Source: Myxococcales bacterium UBA5297 (GTDB lineage Bacteria > Myxococcota > Myxococcia > Myxococcales > UBA5297). Taken from it: a stretch of 8,562 bases of DNA. Under the pieces are notes generated by a model. It saw only the letters and a list, made by a program, of their open reading frames with translations, searched no databases and was not told the DNA's origin. Positions 5,130 to 8,562 of the stretch are shown here, one piece after another. How positions within the stretch are numbered: the first letter of the stretch is position 1; each line of letters opens with the position of its first letter. Both the position numbers and the translations under genes were made by a program. The stretch lies in the NCBI GenBank assembly GCA_002408385.1, contig DHSB01000217.1, positions 1 to 8,562 of the forward strand, given 5' to 3'.

Positions 5130-6683
5130 CTAGGGCAGCGGGACGGCCGTGAGGATGGCCTTGAGGTCGTCGTCGGTGAAGTAGATGCCCGCGCCGACGA
5201 AGAAGTCTCGACCGCTGACCACCCGCCGCGTGCCGCTCTCTCGCCCCTCGACGCTGAGGGTGTCGCGATCGAGAACCGGCCGGTTGAGCGCGTCGTCGAT
5301 GCCGACCGTGAAGAAGATGTGCCCGAGCAGCGAGTAGTTCGCGTAGGCCTTCAGGCGCGGATAGTCCTTGTTCTGCGCGCTGAACTCGAAGAGGTCGACG
5401 TTGAGCGCCAGAGAGTCGTCGAGGAAGTGCAGATTCGCGCCGACGCCGCCGGTCGACTCGATGATGCCGAAGCGCAGCGTCGCGAAGTAGTAGCGCTTGG
5501 CGAACTGGGCGCTGAACTTCAGGGCGCGCTTGGTCACAATCTGCGTCTGGAGCTCGCGCTGATCGGGGTCGGGCGGCAAGCGCTGGACGACGGTCTCCTC
5601 CGAGACGCCGCGCGGGTCGTCGACGACCTCGAACAGGTAGTACTTGTCCGGCTTGGGGATGAGCCTCAGGCGCAGGTAGTTCTTCGAGCCGCCTTGGTTG
5701 AAGTGGTATTCGCTGCGCAGCGTCACCTCGGTCAGCACGCCGACGACCCGGCCGACGAAGTCGGTCGCGTCGGCGACGGTCGCCTTGAGGTCCTCGCCGA
5801 GCTCCTTCTCGTTGATGAGCTGACCGAGCGTGCCCTCGCCGCGGTCGATCTTTCCGGAGATGTTCTCGACGTTGGTGAGGGCGACATCGAGCCTCGCGAG
5901 CGTCTGCTTCAGGCTCGCGACCGAGTCCTTCAGCTCACCCTCGCCCGAGCCGAGCACCTGCTTGACCGTGGCCAGCACGTCGCGCACGTCCTCGGTCGCG
6001 CCCCGGATGTTGCGGACTATCTGCGTGTAGTCGCCCTCCTGGCTCGACGCGAGGTCGCGCACGTTGGCGCTCAGCGTCTCGACGTTCTCGAGCACCGCCG
6101 TCAACTTCTCGCCCGCCCCGTTGATGGTCCGGTCCATCGTCTCGGAGAGCGTGACCAGGTTCTCCATGATCGTCTGCAGGTTGCCGGCGCCCTTCTCGCC
6201 GCCGAGCACCTCGCGCAGCGAGGCGGTGACGTCCTGGATGTCGGCCGCGATGCGGTTCATCCGCTCGAAGGTCTGCTCCATCCCGGTCCGATCCATCACG
6301 TTGAGGATCTCGCCGCCCTCGGGCATCGGCTCGGCCTCTTGCGAACCGGGGACCAGGTCGAGCAGGTAGTCGCCGAGCATCGACTCGGAGCGCTTGAAGA
6401 GCGCGGCGTCCTTCTTGATGGGCACCTGGCGGTCGATGCGCATCGCCACCCGCGCCCGGGTCCCCTCCAGCCTTATCTCGGTGATCTCGCCGACGGGGAT
6501 GCCGGCGGTCTGCACCCGGCTCTTGAGGCCCAGCCCCGAGGCGTCGCTGAAGTAGGCATGGACGGCTATCGACTGCTCCTCGTCGAGCCCGGTCTTCTTG
6601 ACGAAGCTGAGAAAGAGCAAGCAGGCCGCGCCCGCGAGGAGCACGAGGAGGCCGACTCTGAAAGGCGTGACGAGCTTTTTCAC
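5130..6683 (-). CDS. mlaD: Elongated MCE protein MlaD with C-terminal beta-barrel-like domain
   Basis: A 517-residue protein, far longer than E. coli MlaD (about 183). An uncleaved N-terminal anchor (about 8-28) is followed by one MCE domain (about 36-115; note TAGIPVGEITEIRLEG at 59-74 and SMLGDYLLDLVPG at 101-113). Next is a helical, heptad-rich linker (about 131-315) with the GEGTLGQLINE motif (282-292) common in long MCE proteins. The last 190 residues (about 318-510) consist of roughly ten alternating amphipathic stretches rich in Tyr/Phe, for example YYLFEVV, YFATLRFGII, ALNVDLFEF and FFVGAGIYF, as in an outer-membrane barrel. This is the architecture described for the MlaD of Veillonella parvula, proposed to bridge both membranes and carry phospholipids without MlaA or MlaC. 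The GTG start has GGGGGA close upstream and yields the anchor directly. Confidence 0.9.
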   Translation of the reverse strand: MKKLVTPFRVGLLVLLAGAACLLFLSFVKKTGLDEEQSIAVHAYFSDASGLGLKSRVQTAGIPVGEITEIRLEGTRARVAMRIDRQVPIKKDAALFKRSESMLGDYLLDLVPGSQEAEPMPEGGEILNVMDRTGMEQTFERMNRIAADIQDVTASLREVLGGEKGAGNLQTIMENLVTLSETMDRTINGAGEKLTAVLENVETLSANVRDLASSQEGDYTQIVRNIRGATEDVRDVLATVKQVLGSGEGELKDSVASLKQTLARLDVALTNVENISGKIDRGEGTLGQLINEKELGEDLKATVADATDFVGRVVGVLTEVTLRSEYHFNQGGSKNYLRLRLIPKPDKYYLFEVVDDPRGVSEETVVQRLPPDPDQRELQTQIVTKRALKFSAQFAKRYYFATLRFGIIESTGGVGANLHFLDDSLALNVDLFEFSAQNKDYPRLKAYANYSLLGHIFFTVGIDDALNRPVLDRDTLSVEGRESGTRRVVSGRDFFVGAGIYFTDDDLKAILTAVPLP

Positions 6684-6722
6684 CGTCCCCCAGCCTTGGT
6701 TTCTTGCGGGCGAACGGCCCCA

Positions 6723-6750
6723 AGTCTAGTCGCAGCCCCGCGGGTGACAA
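6723..6750 (-). promoter_or_regulatory. Possible internal promoter in front of mlaD
   Basis: Within the 86-bp mlaF-mlaD gap the minus strand shows TTGTCA (6745-6750), a 16-base spacer and TAGACT (6723-6728). Each hexamer is near consensus (five and four of six). A start near 6716 would leave a leader of about 32 nt before the GTG at 6683. It could supply extra MlaD over the permease and ATPase. Confidence 0.35.
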
Positions 6751-6769
6751 ACTCTCCTGCCGCCCCCGG

Positions 6770-7537
6770 TCACGCCCTTCCCTTCTCGAGCCAGGTCGAC
6801 AAGAAGCGGGTGACAGCCGGATGCCCGCTCGAGCGCAGCTCGGCTGGTGGCCCCTCGGCGCAGATCTGGCCCTCGTGCAGGAAGGCTATCCGGTCGGCGA
6901 TATGCATCGCCGAGCCGACGTCGTGGCTGATGACCACGCTCGTCACGCCGAGCTTCTTCTTCGCCTCGAGGATCATCTCGTCGACGTAGTCGGTCGTTAT
7001 CGGGTCGAGGCCAGTCGTCGGCTCGTCGTAGAGGACGATCTTCGGCTCCAGGGCGATCGCCCGGGCGAGGCCCACGCGCTTGCGCATCCCGCCCGACAGC
7101 TCGGCCGGATACTTGCCGTCGACCTCGCGCAGGCCGACCACGTCGAGCTTCTCGTGGACCACCCGCGCGATCTGCTCCTCCGAGGCCCGGGTGTGCTCGC
7201 GCAGCGGAAAGGCGACGTTCTCGAAGACCGTCATGCTGTCGAAGAGCGCCGAGGCCTGGAAGACCATCCCGAACTTGCGGCGCACCTCGTCGAGCGCGCG
7301 GCCGTCGAGCGCGGCGATGTTCTCGCCCTCGATCCACACCTCGCCGAGGTCGGGCCGCAGCAGGCCGATGATGTGCTTCATCAAGACCGTCTTGCCCGAG
7401 CCGGAGCCCCCGAGGATGACCGTGGTCGAGCCCTCGGCAACCGAGAGGTCGACGCCGGTGAGGACCCGGTGGTCGCCGAAGCTCTTGTGGAGGCCGCGGA
7501 TGGCGATCATCGGCTCGCAGGCGCGCTCGTTGGCCAA
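6770..7537 (-). CDS. mlaF: Mla-type lipid transporter ATPase
   Basis: A cytoplasmic ABC ATPase of about 255 residues that powers the MlaE permease. Numbered from the TTG start, Walker A GGSGSGKT is at 43-50, the Q-loop glutamine at 94, the signature LSGGM at 147-151 (followed by RKRVGLARA), Walker B IVLYDEPTTGLDP at 167-179 and the switch histidine in ISHD at 205. ALFDSMTVFENVAFPL after the Q-loop is typical of the MlaF family. Three starts are possible: GTG 7552 (overlapping no SD, one base after the mlaE stop), TTG 7537 with GGAGGA six bases upstream, and ATG 7510 without a visible SD. I prefer 7537 for its ribosome site; the conserved fold begins at IAIRGLHKSFG, right after the ATG 7510. 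The gene follows mlaE without a real gap. Confidence 0.93.
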   Translation of the reverse strand: MANERACEPMIAIRGLHKSFGDHRVLTGVDLSVAEGSTTVILGGSGSGKTVLMKHIIGLLRPDLGEVWIEGENIAALDGRALDEVRRKFGMVFQASALFDSMTVFENVAFPLREHTRASEEQIARVVHEKLDVVGLREVDGKYPAELSGGMRKRVGLARAIALEPKIVLYDEPTTGLDPITTDYVDEMILEAKKKLGVTSVVISHDVGSAMHIADRIAFLHEGQICAEGPPAELRSSGHPAVTRFLSTWLEKGRA

Positions 7538-7553
7538 ACCGGCTCCTCCCACC

Positions 7554-8390
7554 TCAGGCCCCGATGAGCAGCAGACCCATCAGGTAGTCCAAGAAGAAGA
7601 TGGAGACCGCGGTCATCACCATCGCCTCGGTCGTCGCCCGGCCCACGCCCTTGGCGCCGCCGGCGGCGTTGAAGCCCTTGTAGCTGGCGATAAGGGCGAT
7701 GATCAGCCCGAAGACCGCGCTCTTGACGATCCCCTCGAACACGTCGCGCGGGCTGACGAACTGCTGCGTCTTGGCGAGCAAGGTCCCGACCGAGAGGTTC
7801 TCGAGGTGCACGGTGACGAAGTAGGTCCCGAAGATGCCCGCGGCGTCGAAGACCACGCAGAGCACCGGGGTCATCAGCAGGCCGGCGATCACCCTGGGGA
7901 AGACCAGGTACTTCACCGGATCGACCGCGAGGGTGACGAGCGCGTCGATCTGCTCGGTCACCCGCATGGTGCCAAGCTCGGTGCACATCGCCGAACCGGC
8001 CCGCATGGTGACCATCAGCGCGGTGAAGACCGGAGCGAGCTCGCGGGTGAGCGCGATGATCACCGTCGGCCCGACCAGGCTCTCGGCGCTGAAGAGCGAG
8101 AAGGCGTAGACCGACTGCTTGGCGAAGACCATCCCAGTGAAGAGCCCGGTGAGCGCGACGAGCATCACCGAGCCGACTCCGAGAAAGTCCATCTGCGCGA
8201 AGACAAGCCCCAGGCGCCACGGCGGGCGCACGGCGCCGACGACGAGCCGGGCAGCCATGCTCGTCATCCCGCCCACGTCTTCGACGAGTTGGATAACGCG
8301 GCTGCCCACCGCCTCGACGAGCGCACGCGCCGCCCCCGGCTCGGTCCCCCGGGCCTGCGCCTCCAGGTTCGTCGTCGGCTCAACCGACAT
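7554..8390 (-). CDS. mlaE: Mla-type lipid transporter permease
   Basis: A 278-residue inner-membrane permease of the MlaE/YrbE family, dimeric partner of MlaF and of the MCE protein. After a polar N-terminal stretch comes an amphipathic interface helix (about 36-60), then five or so hydrophobic segments (about 70-92, 103-125, 160-192, 222-238, 255-277). The family signature ELAPVFTALMVTMRAGSAM (117-135) followed by GTMRVTEQIDAL (140-151) is complete, as is the YKGFNAAGGAKGVGRATTEAMV segment near 237-258. I place the start at ATG 8390, where AGGCGGGG lies upstream and which gives the usual length. The frame is open further to 8516 and to the edge, but the extra residues are Arg/Pro/Gly-rich and unlike the family. 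Confidence 0.93.
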   Translation of the reverse strand: MSVEPTTNLEAQARGTEPGAARALVEAVGSRVIQLVEDVGGMTSMAARLVVGAVRPPWRLGLVFAQMDFLGVGSVMLVALTGLFTGMVFAKQSVYAFSLFSAESLVGPTVIIALTRELAPVFTALMVTMRAGSAMCTELGTMRVTEQIDALVTLAVDPVKYLVFPRVIAGLLMTPVLCVVFDAAGIFGTYFVTVHLENLSVGTLLAKTQQFVSPRDVFEGIVKSAVFGLIIALIASYKGFNAAGGAKGVGRATTEAMVMTAVSIFFLDYLMGLLLIGA

Positions 8391-8562
8391 GACCCCGCCT
8401 GCTTTCGCGCCGCTTGGCGCCCAACGCCCCGGGCGCGTGCCTGCCGGCGAGCGCCGCGGGCGCCCCGGCGCGCGCGCCTGCCTGTCGAGCCTGCCACCCG
8501 AGCAGCGCCCGCTCATCGCCGCGCTGCGCCAGGCCGGGCGCTGGGAGGCCCGCCCAATGAGC
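8389..8562 (+). CDS. Possible start of a divergent gene, cut by the right edge (unrecognised)
   Basis: On the plus strand the frame beginning at ATG 8389 stays open to the end of the window (58 codons). Its first half is Arg/Pro/Gly-rich, but from about 8482 the translation, SLPPEQRPLIAALRQAGRW and onward, looks like an ordinary helical protein with almost all third positions G or C. No Shine-Dalgarno precedes the ATG, and it overlaps the first codon of mlaE on the other strand; a GTG at 8437 is another possible start. I do not recognise a family. The minus strand also has an open frame across this stretch, so this may be chance. Confidence 0.2.
   Translation, partial: MTPPAFAPLGAQRPGRVPAGERRGRPGARACLSSLPPEQRPLIAALRQAGRWEARPMS

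Noticed and set aside
3056..5133. Plus-strand open frames antisense to the glycosyltransferase and Trm112-like genes
   Set aside because: Shadows of the minus-strand genes whose motifs are unmistakable; no start signals or family similarity.
5319..6989. Plus-strand open frame of 556 codons, longer than mlaD itself
   Set aside because: It mirrors mlaD and part of mlaF in antisense. The peptide is dominated by Leu/Arg/Val/Glu mirror codons and shows no domain.
8391..8516. N-terminal extension of mlaE to 8516
   Set aside because: 42 extra residues rich in Arg, Gly and Pro that do not resemble MlaE proteins; the ATG at 8390 has an SD-like AGGCGGGG.
1..8562. CRISPR arrays, insertion sequences, tRNA genes or phage genes
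   Set aside because: No regularly spaced repeats, no transposase motifs or terminal repeats, and no tRNA-like cloverleaf or TTCGA-type T-loop in a fitting context was seen by eye.

Overview
This window comes from a high-GC diderm (Gram-negative) bacterium. It has LPS heptosyltransferase genes, an MCE/Mla lipid transporter and many GTG/TTG starts. The gene neighbourhood and the MlaD type suggest a deltaproteobacterial lineage in the broad sense (Myxococcota/Desulfobacterota-like). That placement is inference; there is no rRNA sequence here to fix it.

All eight well-supported genes lie on the minus strand, so the window reads right to left. From 8390 to 5130 there is a retrograde or anterograde lipid transporter: mlaE (permease), mlaF (ATPase) and a long mlaD. 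The MlaD protein has an inner-membrane anchor, one MCE domain, about 180 residues of helical linker and a C-terminal region of about 190 residues that looks like an outer-membrane beta-barrel. No mlaA, mlaB or mlaC gene is visible. From 4968 to 2681 there is a tight cluster of a Trm112/YcaR-like zinc mini-protein, a WaaF-like heptosyltransferase and a second GT9 glycosyltransferase, consistent with LPS core synthesis. The first two are coupled by a Shine-Dalgarno sequence that overlaps a stop codon, and the last two by a GTGA overlap. From 2540 to 1035 lie yicC and gmk, a common bacterial pair. They are preceded by a sigma70-type promoter whose predicted start point falls on the yicC ATG, so the transcript may be leaderless.

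The left 1,034 bases contain no convincing gene. They carry three sigma70-like promoters on the minus strand, each with a perfect TTGACA and a 17-base spacer, at 755-783, 395-423 and 57-85. The last is followed by a boxB-like hairpin and a boxA-like sequence pointing off the left edge. This is the layout of an rRNA operon leader, and the 16S gene is expected just outside the window.

Together the window joins envelope lipid transport, LPS core assembly, a nucleotide/RNA housekeeping pair and the control region of a probable rrn operon, all in one direction. The most interesting items are the elongated barrel-bearing MlaD in a minimal MlaEFD set, and the tandem rrn promoter/antitermination region. 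At the right edge (8391-8562) a low-confidence plus-strand reading frame may be the start of a divergent gene.
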